Assembly: GCF_000021305.1 (NCBI RefSeq)
Contig: NC_011772.1
Location: 3,758,001-3,822,000, forward strand
Origin: Bacillus cereus G9842
Lineage (GTDB): Bacteria; Bacillota; Bacilli; Bacillales; Bacillaceae_G
Direction: 5' to 3'
DNA: 64,000 nucleotides
Shown: positions 31,887 to 41,825 of the stretch, in pieces
How positions within the stretch are numbered: the stretch's first letter is position 1
Layout: every line of letters starts with the position of its first letter
Notes under the pieces: model-generated
Told to the model about the DNA's origin: nothing
Database searches by the model: none
What the model saw: the letters and a program-made list of their open reading frames with translations, nothing else
Position numbers and translations under genes: made by a program

Positions 31887-34025
31887 TTATTGCTGCTCTT
31901 GTTTGTCTTCTTCTTTAGCAGCTTCTTTTTCTTGCTCTTCTTTTAGCAATACTTTTCTAGATAGATTTACGCGACCTTGCTTGTCAATCTCGATAACTTT
32001 AACTGTAATTACATCACCGATTTTCACAACGTCTTCTACTTTACCTACACGCTCAAGTGCAAGTTCAGAAATATGAACTAATCCATCTTTACCGCTGAAT
32101 AATTCAACGAAAGCACCGAATTTCTCAACACGTTTCACTTTTCCTTCGTAGATCTCACCTACTTGTACTTCGCGAACGATATCTTCGATAATCTTCTTAG
32201 CTTTGTCGTTCATTTCTTGATTTATTGATGAAATGAATACTGTACCATCTTGCTCGATGTCAATTTTAACACCAGTTTCTTCAATAATTTTATTGATTTG
32301 TTTACCGCTTGGTCCAATAACGTCACGGATTTTATCTGGGTTAATTGTCATTGTAATAATCTTTGGAGCGTAAGCTGATAATTCAGTACGTGGCTCTGCA
32401 ATAACAGATAACATATGATTTAGAATGTGCACACGACCAATTTTCGCTTGTTGTAATGCCTCTTCTAAAATCTCACGTGATAAACCATCGATTTTAATGT
32501 CCATTTGCAGTGCAGTTACACCTTGTGCTGTACCTGCTACTTTAAAGTCCATATCACCTAAATGATCTTCCATACCTTGAATATCAGATAAAATTGTGTA
32601 ATGCTCACCAGATTTAACCAGACCCATTGCAATACCTGCAACTGGAGCTTTAAGTGGAACACCCGCATCCATCATTGCTAAAGTACTACCACAAATACTT
32701 GCTTGTGAAGTAGAACCATTTGATTCTAATACTTCAGATACAAGGCGTACTGTGTATGGGAAATCTTTTTCAGATGGAATTACAGGCTCAAGTGCGCGCT
32801 CTCCTAGTGCCCCGTGACCAATTTCACGACGACCTGGTCCACGCATCGGTCTTGTTTCACCAACACTAAATGATGGGAAATTGTAATGGTGCATAAAGCG
32901 TTTTGATTCTTCTACACCAAGACCATCTAAAATTTGCACATCGCCTAATGCACCTAATGTACAAATACTTAATGCTTGTGTTTGTCCACGTGTGAATAAA
33001 CCAGAACCGTGTGTACGAGATAAAATACCAACCTCTGATGCTAAAGGACGGATTTCGTCACCTTTACGGCCATCTGGGCGAATTTTTTCAACTGTAATAA
33101 GACGACGTACTTCTTCTTTTACAATTTTATATAAAATCTCATTTACTTGTCCTAATGTATCAGCGTCAGCTTCTTCAGCTTCGTAATGCTCAATTACACG
33201 CTTTTTCACTTCGTTAATTGCATCTTCACGTGCATGTTTCTCATGTACTTGAATTGCAGAATGCATATCCTTCTCAGCCATTTCACGTACAGCTTGATTA
33301 AGATCAGCGTCAACTTCATAAAGTTTCACTTCTGATTTCTCTTTACCTACAGCTTGTACAATCTCTTCTTGGAATGCAATTAAACGTTTAATTTCGTCAT
33401 GACCAAACATAATTGCTTCTAACATTGTTTCTTCAGGCACTTGATCTGCTCCTGCTTCAACCATGTTAATCGCATCTTTCGTACCAGCTACAACTAAGTG
33501 GATATCACTTTGTTCTTGCTGTTCTACTGTTGGATTAATAACGAATTCGCCATTAATACGACCAACTGTCGCACCAGCGATTGGACCTTCAAATGGAATA
33601 TCTGAAATCGATAACGCTAATGAAGAACCAAGCATAGCTGCCATTTCAGAAGAACAATCTTGATCAACACTCATTACAATGCTGACAACTTGCACTTCGT
33701 TACGGAAACCATCTGCGAATAGCGGACGAATTGGACGGTCGATTAAACGACTTGCCAAAATTGCTTTTTCACTTGGACGACCTTCACGCTTAATAAAACC
33801 GCCAGGAATTTTTCCGACTGCATATAAACGCTCTTCATAGTTTACTGTAAGTGGGAAAAAATCTACATTTTTAGCTTCTTTTGATGCAGTTGCTGTAGAT
33901 AGAACCGCTGTATCGCCATATCTTACTAATACTGCTCCGTTCGCTTGTTTGGCAAGCTGACCAGTTTCAACTGTTAGCTGGCGACCAGCTAAATCTATCG
34001 AGAAGACTTGCTTTTCTTGACTCAT
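31887..34025 (-). CDS. pnp: Polynucleotide phosphorylase
   Basis: A 712-residue trimeric exoribonuclease: two RNase PH domains separated by a helical domain, a KH domain ([29 protein letters not shown]) and an S1 domain ([30 protein letters not shown]). The [27 protein letters not shown] stretch carries catalytic aspartates. It degrades RNA phosphorolytically in the degradosome. It lies downstream of rpsO, as in most bacteria. The acidic C-terminal tail is typical of Bacillus. Confidence 0.98.
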   Translation of the reverse strand: MSQEKQVFSIDLAGRQLTVETGQLAKQANGAVLVRYGDTAVLSTATASKEAKNVDFFPLTVNYEERLYAVGKIPGGFIKREGRPSEKAILASRLIDRPIRPLFADGFRNEVQVVSIVMSVDQDCSSEMAAMLGSSLALSISDIPFEGPIAGATVGRINGEFVINPTVEQQEQSDIHLVVAGTKDAINMVEAGADQVPEETMLEAIMFGHDEIKRLIAFQEEIVQAVGKEKSEVKLYEVDADLNQAVREMAEKDMHSAIQVHEKHAREDAINEVKKRVIEHYEAEEADADTLGQVNEILYKIVKEEVRRLITVEKIRPDGRKGDEIRPLASEVGILSRTHGSGLFTRGQTQALSICTLGALGDVQILDGLGVEESKRFMHHYNFPSFSVGETRPMRGPGRREIGHGALGERALEPVIPSEKDFPYTVRLVSEVLESNGSTSQASICGSTLAMMDAGVPLKAPVAGIAMGLVKSGEHYTILSDIQGMEDHLGDMDFKVAGTAQGVTALQMDIKIDGLSREILEEALQQAKIGRVHILNHMLSVIAEPRTELSAYAPKIITMTINPDKIRDVIGPSGKQINKIIEETGVKIDIEQDGTVFISSINQEMNDKAKKIIEDIVREVQVGEIYEGKVKRVEKFGAFVELFSGKDGLVHISELALERVGKVEDVVKIGDVITVKVIEIDKQGRVNLSRKVLLKEEQEKEAAKEEDKQEQQ

Positions 34026-34154
34026 TTAAGTACCCCTCTCAATTTAAAGTATTCAATTCTTCTATGTAAATGGATAGTATATCACAATATTCTACCTCTA
34101 GTATTGCCTAAAATTAAGTAAGCTATAAAGCGTAGAAGATATATTTTTACCTAA

Positions 34155-34182
34155 CAAAAAAGCGGGAATATTCCCGCTTCTT
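34155..34182 (-). terminator. Terminator of rpsO
   Basis: AGCGGGAATATTCCCGCT forms a 9-bp perfect stem with a T-run on the minus strand. Confidence 0.85.
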
Positions 34183-34185
34183 TGA

Positions 34186-34455
34186 CTATCGACGTAAGCC
34201 AAGCTTTGTGATTAATTCACGGTAACGTGTGATATCGCTATTACGAAGGTAAGTTAGTAAGTTACGACGTTTACCAACCATCTTTAATAGACCACGACGT
34301 GAATGATGATCTTTCTTGTGAGTACGTAAGTGCTCGTTTAGAGTGTTAATTTGCTCCGTTAGGACAGCAATTTGAACCTCTGGAGAACCAGTATCAGTCT
34401 CATGAGTTCTAAATTGTGCAATGATTTCGTTTTTACGCTCTTGTGTTAAAGCCAT
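34186..34455 (-). CDS. rpsO: Ribosomal protein S15
   Basis: An 89-residue small-subunit protein with the conserved [20 protein letters not shown] and [19 protein letters not shown]. It binds the central domain of 16S rRNA. Start at 34455, after TAGGAGGTG. The leader (34456-34555) contains inverted segments that could form an S15 autoregulatory structure, but I cannot identify the motif with confidence. Confidence 0.98.
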
Positions 34456-34555
34456 CCTATTTCACCTCCTATTAATTAAACCCCCAATTACCTAGCAAGC
34501 GTCGGTGAGTCGCAATGCCAAGCAATGGTTGTCATAAAGTACATAACATAGAATA

Positions 34556-35527
34556 CTACTTTTCATTTGAAAAAGCAAGTATATTCTTTTCGCTCGCAAA
34601 ATATTCTTGTGCTGTTTTCTTATCTTTTGCGATTTGTTCAACTAACTCATCAATGCCATTGAATTTCTTCTCTTCTCTTATACGCATATGCCACTCTACT
34701 GTAACATTTTGGTCGTATATATCTTTGTTAAATTCAAATAAGTGCACTTCAATTGATAATTGACGCTCATCTTCTTTAAAAGTCGGTTTATATCCAATAT
34801 TACATACACCATCGTACCATTCATCGTGAACTTTTAATCTCACTGCATAAACACCTACAGGTGGCAATAAATACTCATCACTTAAACCTACATTAGCTGT
34901 TGGAAAACCAATTTGGCGTCCACGTTTGTCGCCGTGTATAACTGTTCCCGCTACAGTATAGGCTCTACCTAAAATAGATGGAATTTGTTCCATTTCGCCA
35001 TTTCGAATTAACTTTCGTAATGCTGTAGAACTTACTTTCTCTTCTTGAAATTCAACTTTTTCAATCACAGTCTGTGTAAACTCCCCTCTTGCATGAAATG
35101 GTAAAGTCTCCATCTTTCCTTTTCCTAAACGTCCATATGAATAATCAAACCCTGCTACTACATGCTTTACATTTAAACCAATAATATAATCATCTACAAA
35201 TTGTTGCGGTAATAACCCTGCAAATGATTCATCAAATTTAATCACATATAATATATCGATTCCTAAGCTTTCGACTATTTTTTCTTTATCACGCATTGGT
35301 GTAATATACTCCACATGCGCATCCTTTTTCCCTAAAACAACAGATGGGTGGGGATGAAATGTCATAACTGCACTTTTATATCCTCTGTCGTCCGCTATTT
35401 TTTTCGCAGTTCGAATTACACATTGATGTCCTAAATGAATGCCATCAAAAAATCCTAATGCCATTACAGTAGGTGGTAATTCTAATTTATTTTGTTCATG
35501 TGGATGAGTTAAATGAATAAGTTTCAC
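34556..35527 (-). CDS. ribF: Bifunctional riboflavin kinase / FAD synthetase
   Basis: About 323 residues. The N-terminal FAD synthetase domain has VMALGFFDGIHLGHQ (HxGH nucleotidyltransferase motif). The C-terminal riboflavin kinase domain has GDKRGRQIGFPTANVGLS. It makes FMN and FAD. I use the GTG at 35527, seven bases after AAAGGTGAA. It follows truB with about 40 bp between them, as in other Bacillus genomes (ribC/ribF). Confidence 0.95.
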   Translation of the reverse strand: MKLIHLTHPHEQNKLELPPTVMALGFFDGIHLGHQCVIRTAKKIADDRGYKSAVMTFHPHPSVVLGKKDAHVEYITPMRDKEKIVESLGIDILYVIKFDESFAGLLPQQFVDDYIIGLNVKHVVAGFDYSYGRLGKGKMETLPFHARGEFTQTVIEKVEFQEEKVSSTALRKLIRNGEMEQIPSILGRAYTVAGTVIHGDKRGRQIGFPTANVGLSDEYLLPPVGVYAVRLKVHDEWYDGVCNIGYKPTFKEDERQLSIEVHLFEFNKDIYDQNVTVEWHMRIREEKKFNGIDELVEQIAKDKKTAQEYFASEKNILAFSNEK

Positions 35528-35570
35528 GCTTGAATTCACCTTTTTCTGTAATAATCCTTCCAATAATTCA

Positions 35571-36494
35571 TTATAGCTTTAGTTCTTGATTATTCACAAG
35601 TACTTTCATCGGCTTTAACATGCCAGGATGTTTCGGATGATGTTCATAAATTGCTAAGCAACGATCATTTTTATCAAACACTGTAATAAATGGTGCCGTT
35701 ATTTCTAATTCATTCTTTAAGAACATACCATTCTTAATTTTCTCTGCTTGCTTTTCATCTACAACCATTTTTGGAAACTTACTTAATGCTTCATCAATTG
35801 AAATGAAGATAGACTCTACTGTTCCATTTTGCACGTTTTCTTCAATTTCTTCAAATGATATGCAATCTTCTAATAAAAATTCACCAGATGCCGTTCTTAC
35901 AAGGTGAGACATATGTGATGGGAAACCAAGTTTCTCCCCAATCATTACCGCTAACGTTCTTACATATGTTCCTTTACTACACGTTACACGGAAACGGAAT
36001 GAAATATTTTCTCCTTCAAAAACTTCACGATCATCAAGTAATACGAACTCATGAATCGTAATTGTACGAACTGGACGTTCCACCTCTTGTCCTGCTCTTG
36101 CATATTCGTATAATTTTTTCCCGTTTACTTTTACAGCCGAGAACATTGGTGGCATTTGTTCAATCGTGCCTGTTAATTCAGCAAGAACTTTTTCTATTTC
36201 CTTACGAGTAATAGCACGATCTATATTTTTCGTTTCAACAACCTCACCAGAAGCATCTTCAGTTGTCGTTGAAAATCCTAATGTTACTTCACCTTCATAT
36301 GTTTTCGTTTCACTTGTTAAAAATTGTGCAATTTTTGTTGCTCTTCCGACGCAAATTGGTAATACTCCTGTTACATCTGGGTCTAATGTTCCCGTATGAC
36401 CAATTCTCTTTTCTCTCAATACCTTTCTTAATTTAAATACACAATCATGTGATGTCATGCCTTTTGGCTTATGTAATAATACTACACCTTCCAT
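35571..36494 (-). CDS. truB: tRNA pseudouridine synthase B (U55)
   Basis: A 307-residue protein. GVVLLHKPKGMTSHDCV and RIGHTGTLDPDVTGVLPICVG carry the motif with the catalytic Asp of LDP. SCSKGTYVRTLA is the conserved second motif, and a C-terminal PUA-like region follows. It makes pseudouridine 55 in the T-loop of tRNAs. A long inter-gene terminator separates it from rbfA. Confidence 0.97.
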   Translation of the reverse strand: MEGVVLLHKPKGMTSHDCVFKLRKVLREKRIGHTGTLDPDVTGVLPICVGRATKIAQFLTSETKTYEGEVTLGFSTTTEDASGEVVETKNIDRAITRKEIEKVLAELTGTIEQMPPMFSAVKVNGKKLYEYARAGQEVERPVRTITIHEFVLLDDREVFEGENISFRFRVTCSKGTYVRTLAVMIGEKLGFPSHMSHLVRTASGEFLLEDCISFEEIEENVQNGTVESIFISIDEALSKFPKMVVDEKQAEKIKNGMFLKNELEITAPFITVFDKNDRCLAIYEHHPKHPGMLKPMKVLVNNQELKL

Positions 36495-36552
36495 ATATGT
36501 TCACCTCATCATAATTCTTTCGTAGTAAATATCCAAAACTTATTTTGCATTG

Positions 36553-36583
36553 AAAAAATGGATAGACAAATGTCTATCCATTA
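36553..36583 (-). terminator. Terminator between rbfA and truB
   Basis: ATGGATAGACA / TGTCTATCCAT forms an 11-bp perfect stem with a T-run on the minus strand. It probably attenuates downstream truB-ribF expression. Confidence 0.85.
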
Positions 36584-36937
36584 TTCTTCACGTTTACCGT
36601 CTTTATTAATTTCATGTAAAAGTGTATCAATTCGATGACCATATCCGATAGACTCATCAAACTCAAAGGTAATTTCCGGTGTTTTACGAAGACGAATACG
36701 TTGGCCAATTTCTGAACGAATAAAGCCTTTTGCCTTCGCTAAACCTTTTAACGTATTTTCTTTCTGTTCTTCGTCACCTAAAACAGAAATATATACTTTG
36801 GCAATTTGTAAATCACCACTCACTTGTACATCTGTTACTGTAACAAATCCGATACGTGGGTCTTTAATTTTACGACTAATGATGTCGCCTAATTCTTTTT
36901 TCATTTGCTCGCCTACACGGTTTGCACGTAATTTCAT
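36581..36937 (-). CDS. rbfA: 30S ribosome-binding factor A
   Basis: A 118-residue KH-like protein: [51 protein letters not shown]. It helps mature the 16S rRNA 5' end and is important in the cold. It ends in the terminator stem. The upstream gene is ylxP. Confidence 0.97.
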
Positions 36938-36952
36938 AACTCTTCACCTCAT

Positions 36953-37234
36953 TCAATACCATTCCAATTGTGTTATCGTACGTTCAATTTCAGGAAATGA
37001 ATCGATGTACTCCAGTACACGATTCATTTCTTTTTCACAGATAACACGATTTGAGGATACGGAAACAATCGCAATTTCTGTACGTTGCCATACATCTTGA
37101 TGCCCAACTTCAGAAACAGCTACATTATAGCGCTGTTTCACACGAGTTAGCACTCGTTGCAAAATTGCCCGTTTCTCTTTTAAAGAATGTACATCGTAAA
37201 TCATACACTCGAATGAGAGTGAAGCGACAATCAT
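36953..37234 (-). CDS. ylxP: YlxP family protein (DUF503)
   Basis: A 93-residue ferredoxin-like-fold protein: [61 protein letters not shown]. It is conserved between infB and rbfA in Firmicutes. Its first codon overlaps the infB stop by 4 bp. A role in ribosome assembly is suggested by context only. Confidence 0.93.
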   Translation of the reverse strand: MIVASLSFECMIYDVHSLKEKRAILQRVLTRVKQRYNVAVSEVGHQDVWQRTEIAIVSVSSNRVICEKEMNRVLEYIDSFPEIERTITQLEWY

Positions 37235-39297
37235 CGCTTCACTTCTTCCATAACGTATGCTTCAATGATGTCCCCTTCTTTAAGGTCATTATATCTCTCA
37301 ATTGTAATACCACACTCATAGTTTTGTGCAACTTCTTTTACGTCGTCTTTGAAACGTTTTAACGTATCAAGTTGTCCTTCGAAAATTACTATACCATCGC
37401 GGATAATACGAACGCCACTATCGCGTGTAATTTTACCGTCAATTACGTAACAACCTGCAATTGTTCCAACTTTTGTTACCTTGAATGTTTGACGAACTTC
37501 CGCTTGACCGATTACTTTTTCTTCGAATTCTGGATCAAGCATACCTTGCATTGCTAATTCAATTTCTTCGATTACTTTGTAGATAATGCGGTGTAAGCGA
37601 ACATCAACGTTCTCTAATTCAGCTGTACGCTTCGCGTTCACATCCGGACGTACGTTAAATCCAATTACAATTGCATTAGATGCAGAAGCTAAAATAATAT
37701 CAGATTCTGTAATCGCACCTACACCAGTGTGAATGATTTTAACTTTTACGCCTTCAACATCAATTTTACGAAGTGATGCTGCCATCGCTTCAACAGAACC
37801 TTGTACGTCTGCTTTTACGATTAAGTTGATTTCTTTTACATCGCTCTCTTGGATTTGTTGGAATAAATCTTCAAGGCTTAATTTAGATTTCTCACCACGT
37901 TGTGCAACTAACGCTTCTTGTGCACGTGATTCACCGATTTGACGAGCTTTCTTCTCATCAGCGAATGCCATGAAACGATCTCCAGCCTGTGGTACTTCAT
38001 TTAAACCTGTAATTTCAACAGGAGTTGATGGACCAGCAACTTTTACACGACGACCAATATCACTTACCATTGCACGAACACGTCCGAATGAAGTTCCAAC
38101 AACAATTGGATCTCCAACTCGAAGCGTACCGTTTTGAACTAATAATGTCGCGATAGTTCCTTTACCTTTATCAAGCTGTGCTTCAATTACAGTACCCGTT
38201 GCATAACGATTTGGGTTTGCTTTATATTCTTCTACTTCACTTACAAGAAGAATCATCTCTAGCAAGTTGTCAATGCCTTCGCCTTGAATTGCAGAAATTG
38301 GTACGAAAATTGTGTCTCCGCCCCAAGCTTCTGGAACTAATTCATATTCTGTTAATTCTTGCATTACACGATCAGGATTCGCCGCTGGTTTATCCATTTT
38401 ATTCACAGCAACAATAATTGGTACTCCAGCTGCTTTTGCATGGCTAATCGCTTCAACTGTTTGTGGCATAACACCGTCATCAGCTGCAACAACAAGGATT
38501 GTAATATCAGTTACTTGCGCACCACGAGCACGCATTGTTGTAAATGCCGCGTGACCAGGCGTATCTAAGAATGTAATTTTCTTATCATTTACTTCAACTT
38601 GGTATGCACCAATATGCTGAGTAATTCCACCAGCTTCGCCAGCAGTTACTTTTGAATTACGAATAGAGTCAAGTAATGTTGTTTTACCATGGTCAACGTG
38701 TCCCATAATCGTAACAACAGCTGGACGCTCTTTTAAGTTTTCTTCATCATCTTGCTCATCCATGAATGTTTCAAACTCAGTTTCACTTACCACTATTTCT
38801 TCTTCTACTTCAATACCGTAATCAGTAGCGATTAACTCAATTGTATCTTTATCTAAATCTTGGTTAATTGTCGCCATAATTCCTAGCATGAAGAGCTTTT
38901 TAATAATTTCAGATGGCTCTTTGCTTAACTTTTTAGCAAGTTCACCTACTGTAAGGCTTCCAGAGAAAGTAATTTTATCTGGTGTTTCTACTATTTGTGT
39001 TTGTTGTCTTCCAGCAAAGTTATCTTGACGTTTGTCTTCATTTCCTTTGCCTTTTTTCTTTTTCTTATTGCTGTTCTTTTTACTGCGAACAACTTTCTCT
39101 TCTACTTCAAACTCATCTGCAACAGAAGGTTTTTCCGCTCCAGTGTTATATTCATTATCTAATTTATTTACTACTTCGTCTTCTAACATTGTCATATGAT
39201 TCGAAACCTCGATATTCATCTCTTTAAGTTTTGTCATAAGATCTTTACTTGAGATATTATTTTTTTTTGCATATTCATGTACTCGAATTTTACTCAT
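37231..39297 (-). CDS. infB: Translation initiation factor IF-2
   Basis: A 688-residue GTPase. An N-terminal IF2_N domain ([26 protein letters not shown]) and basic linker precede the G domain: [12 protein letters not shown] (G1), DTPGHAAF (G3) and NKMD (G4). Domains II to IV then bind fMet-tRNA. The start at 39297 is supported by GGGGGTGAAGG; the longer frame overlaps ylxQ. An internal start for a shorter form, known in B. subtilis, cannot be judged here. Confidence 0.98.
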   Translation of the reverse strand: MSKIRVHEYAKKNNISSKDLMTKLKEMNIEVSNHMTMLEDEVVNKLDNEYNTGAEKPSVADEFEVEEKVVRSKKNSNKKKKKGKGNEDKRQDNFAGRQQTQIVETPDKITFSGSLTVGELAKKLSKEPSEIIKKLFMLGIMATINQDLDKDTIELIATDYGIEVEEEIVVSETEFETFMDEQDDEENLKERPAVVTIMGHVDHGKTTLLDSIRNSKVTAGEAGGITQHIGAYQVEVNDKKITFLDTPGHAAFTTMRARGAQVTDITILVVAADDGVMPQTVEAISHAKAAGVPIIVAVNKMDKPAANPDRVMQELTEYELVPEAWGGDTIFVPISAIQGEGIDNLLEMILLVSEVEEYKANPNRYATGTVIEAQLDKGKGTIATLLVQNGTLRVGDPIVVGTSFGRVRAMVSDIGRRVKVAGPSTPVEITGLNEVPQAGDRFMAFADEKKARQIGESRAQEALVAQRGEKSKLSLEDLFQQIQESDVKEINLIVKADVQGSVEAMAASLRKIDVEGVKVKIIHTGVGAITESDIILASASNAIVIGFNVRPDVNAKRTAELENVDVRLHRIIYKVIEEIELAMQGMLDPEFEEKVIGQAEVRQTFKVTKVGTIAGCYVIDGKITRDSGVRIIRDGIVIFEGQLDTLKRFKDDVKEVAQNYECGITIERYNDLKEGDIIEAYVMEEVKR

Positions 39298-39301
39298 ACC
39301 T

Positions 39302-39613
39302 TCACCCCCGGTAATTTGTATCGAGCATGCTACGTAGCTTTTTCGCAAAGCCTTCATCTAACACAGCTACAACGACTCGCTCGTCTCTCCCAATCGCATG
39401 CCCTAATTGTTGTCGATTTTCGACTTTTTTCATTGGTACGTTGTAGTACGTCGTTTTATCAGTGATACGTTTAGTAGTGTTCGCTGACGCATCTTCAGAA
39501 AGCAATACGAGCTTTGCTTTACCACTTCGTACTTCTTTTAAAACGAGTTCTTCACCCGAAATGATTTTTCGAGCGCGATTTGCTAGTCCTAAAAACGATT
39601 TCCAATCGGACAC
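39302..39613 (-). CDS. ylxQ: YlxQ, L7Ae/L30e-family RNA-binding protein
   Basis: A 103-residue protein: [47 protein letters not shown], the kink-turn-binding fold of the L7Ae family. It sits between ylxR and infB in the nusA operon and starts directly at the ylxR stop. Probable ribosome-associated protein. Confidence 0.95.
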   Translation of the reverse strand: MSDWKSFLGLANRARKIISGEELVLKEVRSGKAKLVLLSEDASANTTKRITDKTTYYNVPMKKVENRQQLGHAIGRDERVVVAVLDEGFAKKLRSMLDTNYRG

Positions 39614-39886
39614 TTATTTCGACTCCTTCTCAACAAGCTCAAGAAGCTCTTCGTACAGAGAACTGTCGATTTTCGCTTTTAGATGATGTTCCAAAATGTT
39701 TTTCTTTTGGGCTTGTATAATGCATTCTTTATCTTTTGACAAATATGCACCTCGTCCTGATTTTTTTCCAGATAAATCAATAGACACTTCGCCCTCTTTG
39801 GAACGAACAATGCGAACCAGCTCTCGTTTTGATTTCATCTCTTGCGTCGCAATACATTTTCGTAACGGAACTTTTCGATTGCTCAT
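39614..39886 (-). CDS. ylxR: YlxR family protein (DUF448, RNA-binding)
   Basis: A 90-residue protein: RKVPLRKCIATQEMKSKRELVRIVRSKEGEVSIDLSGKKSGRGAYLSKD. GRGAYL and the Cys-containing start are typical of the YlxR family, reported to bind RNA or regulate RNase P. Start chosen at 39886, eight bases after AGAGG. Confidence 0.95.
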   Translation of the reverse strand: MSNRKVPLRKCIATQEMKSKRELVRIVRSKEGEVSIDLSGKKSGRGAYLSKDKECIIQAQKKNILEHHLKAKIDSSLYEELLELVEKESK

Positions 39887-39897
39887 ACTCATCACCT

Positions 39898-41004
39898 CTA
39901 TTCGATTTCGTCTTCAACTGAATCGAATCCGAATGCGATTACGCTATCTTCTTCTGTAACAATTCCAAGTTGTTTCGCATCAGACTCACTTTTAATATCA
40001 ATTTTCCAGCCTGTTAATTTAGCTGCAAGACGTGCATTTTGTCCACGCTTACCGATAGCTAACGATAGCTGGTGGTCTGGAACAACAACAGTTGTTGCTT
40101 TTTCATCTTCATCTACAAGTACTTTAACAACTTGTGATGGGCTTAAAGCATTTGCAACATATTCAACTGGGTCATTTGACCAGCGAACGATGTCAATCTT
40201 TTCACCTTTTAGTTCATCTACAACACGTTGTACACGTTGTCCTTTCGGTCCTACGCAAGAACCAACTGGATCAACATCAATGTTTTCTGCATGCACAGAG
40301 ATTTTAGAACGATCTCCTGCTTCGCGCGCTACAGAGCGAATTTCTACAGTTCCATCATAAATTTCTGGAACTTCCATTTCGAATAAACGTTTTAAAAGAC
40401 CAGGATGTGTACGTGATACGTAAATTTGTGGTCCTTTTGTTGTCTTTTCTACTTTTGTAATAAATACGCGAATACGATCATGTGGCTTATATTGCTCATT
40501 TGGCATTTGCTCACTTACAGGTAATAAAGCTTCTACTTTGCCTAAGCTTACGTAGATGAAACGAGCATCTTGGCGTTGTACAATACCAACCATAATGTCT
40601 TCTTCACGATCACTAAATTCTGAGTAAATAACACCACGTTCTGCTTCACGAACTCGTTGTGTTACAACTTGTTTTGCAGTTTGCGCTGCAATACGACCAA
40701 AATCTTTTGGCGTTACTTCAATTTCTAGTACGTCGCCATCTTGGTAGTTTGGATTAATTTGTCTTGCCTCTTCTACAGAGATTTCAAGACGTGGATCAAA
40801 CACATTATCAACAACGTCCTTACGTGCTAAAACTTGAATTGTTCCCACTTCTGGGTTAAAGCTCACACGAACGTTTTGTGCTTGGTTAAAATTGCGTTTA
40901 TAAGCAGAGATTAATGCTGCTTCAATCGCATCAATAATAATATCTTTACTAATACCTTTTTCTGACTCTAATACGAGCAAAGCATCTAACAACTCAGTGC
41001 TCAT
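39898..41004 (-). CDS. nusA: Transcription termination/antitermination factor NusA
   Basis: A 368-residue protein: an N-terminal polymerase-binding domain (ELLDALLVLESEKGISKDIIIDAIEAALISAYKRN), an S1 domain (DIMVGIVQRQDARFIYVSLGKVEALLP), and two KH domains (DPVGSCVGPKGQRVQRV; DHQLSLAIGKRGQNARLAAKLTG). It modulates pausing and termination. No C-terminal acidic repeats, as usual for Firmicutes. Confidence 0.98.
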   Translation of the reverse strand: MSTELLDALLVLESEKGISKDIIIDAIEAALISAYKRNFNQAQNVRVSFNPEVGTIQVLARKDVVDNVFDPRLEISVEEARQINPNYQDGDVLEIEVTPKDFGRIAAQTAKQVVTQRVREAERGVIYSEFSDREEDIMVGIVQRQDARFIYVSLGKVEALLPVSEQMPNEQYKPHDRIRVFITKVEKTTKGPQIYVSRTHPGLLKRLFEMEVPEIYDGTVEIRSVAREAGDRSKISVHAENIDVDPVGSCVGPKGQRVQRVVDELKGEKIDIVRWSNDPVEYVANALSPSQVVKVLVDEDEKATTVVVPDHQLSLAIGKRGQNARLAAKLTGWKIDIKSESDAKQLGIVTEEDSVIAFGFDSVEDEIE

Positions 41005-41021
41005 GAAGATCCCCCTTCTTA

Positions 41022-41492
41022 CTAAAACGTAACAGCAAGTCGCGCATTTGCAACTTTATCCATTGGAATTTGGATTTCTTTTTTACGTGTTTTAATTGTT
41101 AATAGTAGTGTAATTGTAGTACCGTCGTAGGAAAGTAACTTTCCTTCAAACATCTTTTCGCCATCAATTGGCTCATATGTTTTAATTGCCACTTGTTTTC
41201 CTACCGCTTGCTGGAAGTCTTTCTCTTTCTTTAATGGGCGTTCTGCTCCAGGAGATGATACATCCAAAAAGTAAAGGTGAGGAATTGGATCCTCTTTATC
41301 TAAAGCTTCGCTTAAACGTTCACTTACCGCACCGCATTCTTCAATGTCGACTCCCTTTTCAGAATCGATGAATACGCGTAAGAACCAGTCTTGTCCTTCT
41401 TTCACATACTCTACATCTACAAGTTCAAGATTTAACTCTTCAACGATTGGCTGCGCAAATGCTTCTACAACTTCTGTGACTTTCTTATCCAT
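41022..41492 (-). CDS. rimP: Ribosome maturation factor RimP
   Basis: A 156-residue protein: [80 protein letters not shown]. It helps assemble the 30S subunit. The start at 41492 follows AAGGAGG. It opens the rimP-nusA-infB operon. Confidence 0.97.
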   Translation of the reverse strand: MDKKVTEVVEAFAQPIVEELNLELVDVEYVKEGQDWFLRVFIDSEKGVDIEECGAVSERLSEALDKEDPIPHLYFLDVSSPGAERPLKKEKDFQQAVGKQVAIKTYEPIDGEKMFEGKLLSYDGTTITLLLTIKTRKKEIQIPMDKVANARLAVTF

Positions 41493-41825
41493 AAACAGCC
41501 TCCTTCCTGCCGCCATGTACCATTTACAAGAAAAGATCCCGTTCACAAAGACGGTCTATCTTATTCTTTCTCGTTAGCTAACAAAAGCCCCTGCCGTTAA
41601 GCAGGGAATATCTGTCTTAGTATTACCAAATTTAAGAAGTAAAACTTGTAACAAAATATGTATATACGACAGAAATGTCTTTACTATCTACATGAATAAA
41701 ATGTAGATAGTAACACGAAAGAGTGGGTTTCCCCACTCTCTTTTTCACAAAATATACATGACATGGTTATCTCGGTTTATAGTATACCATAGCAAATATT
41801 GATTTGCAAAGACTTTTCCTACCTA
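41493..41825. promoter_or_regulatory. Operon leader between polC and rimP with stacked hairpins
   Basis: No gene. It contains a GC-rich hairpin CCCTGC / GCAGGG (41588-41603) followed by GCTTTTG on the minus strand, a perfect 13-bp-arm inverted repeat at 41681-41713 (loop GAATAAA), and a terminator-like stem GAGTGGG / CCCACTC at 41717-41746. The last two lie just after polC; the first lies in the probable rimP leader and may attenuate the operon. Confidence 0.6.

Noticed and set aside
39297..39357. Extended IF-2 N-terminus
   Set aside because: The extra 20 codons overlap ylxQ and lack family resemblance; the ATG at 39297 has a strong ribosome site.
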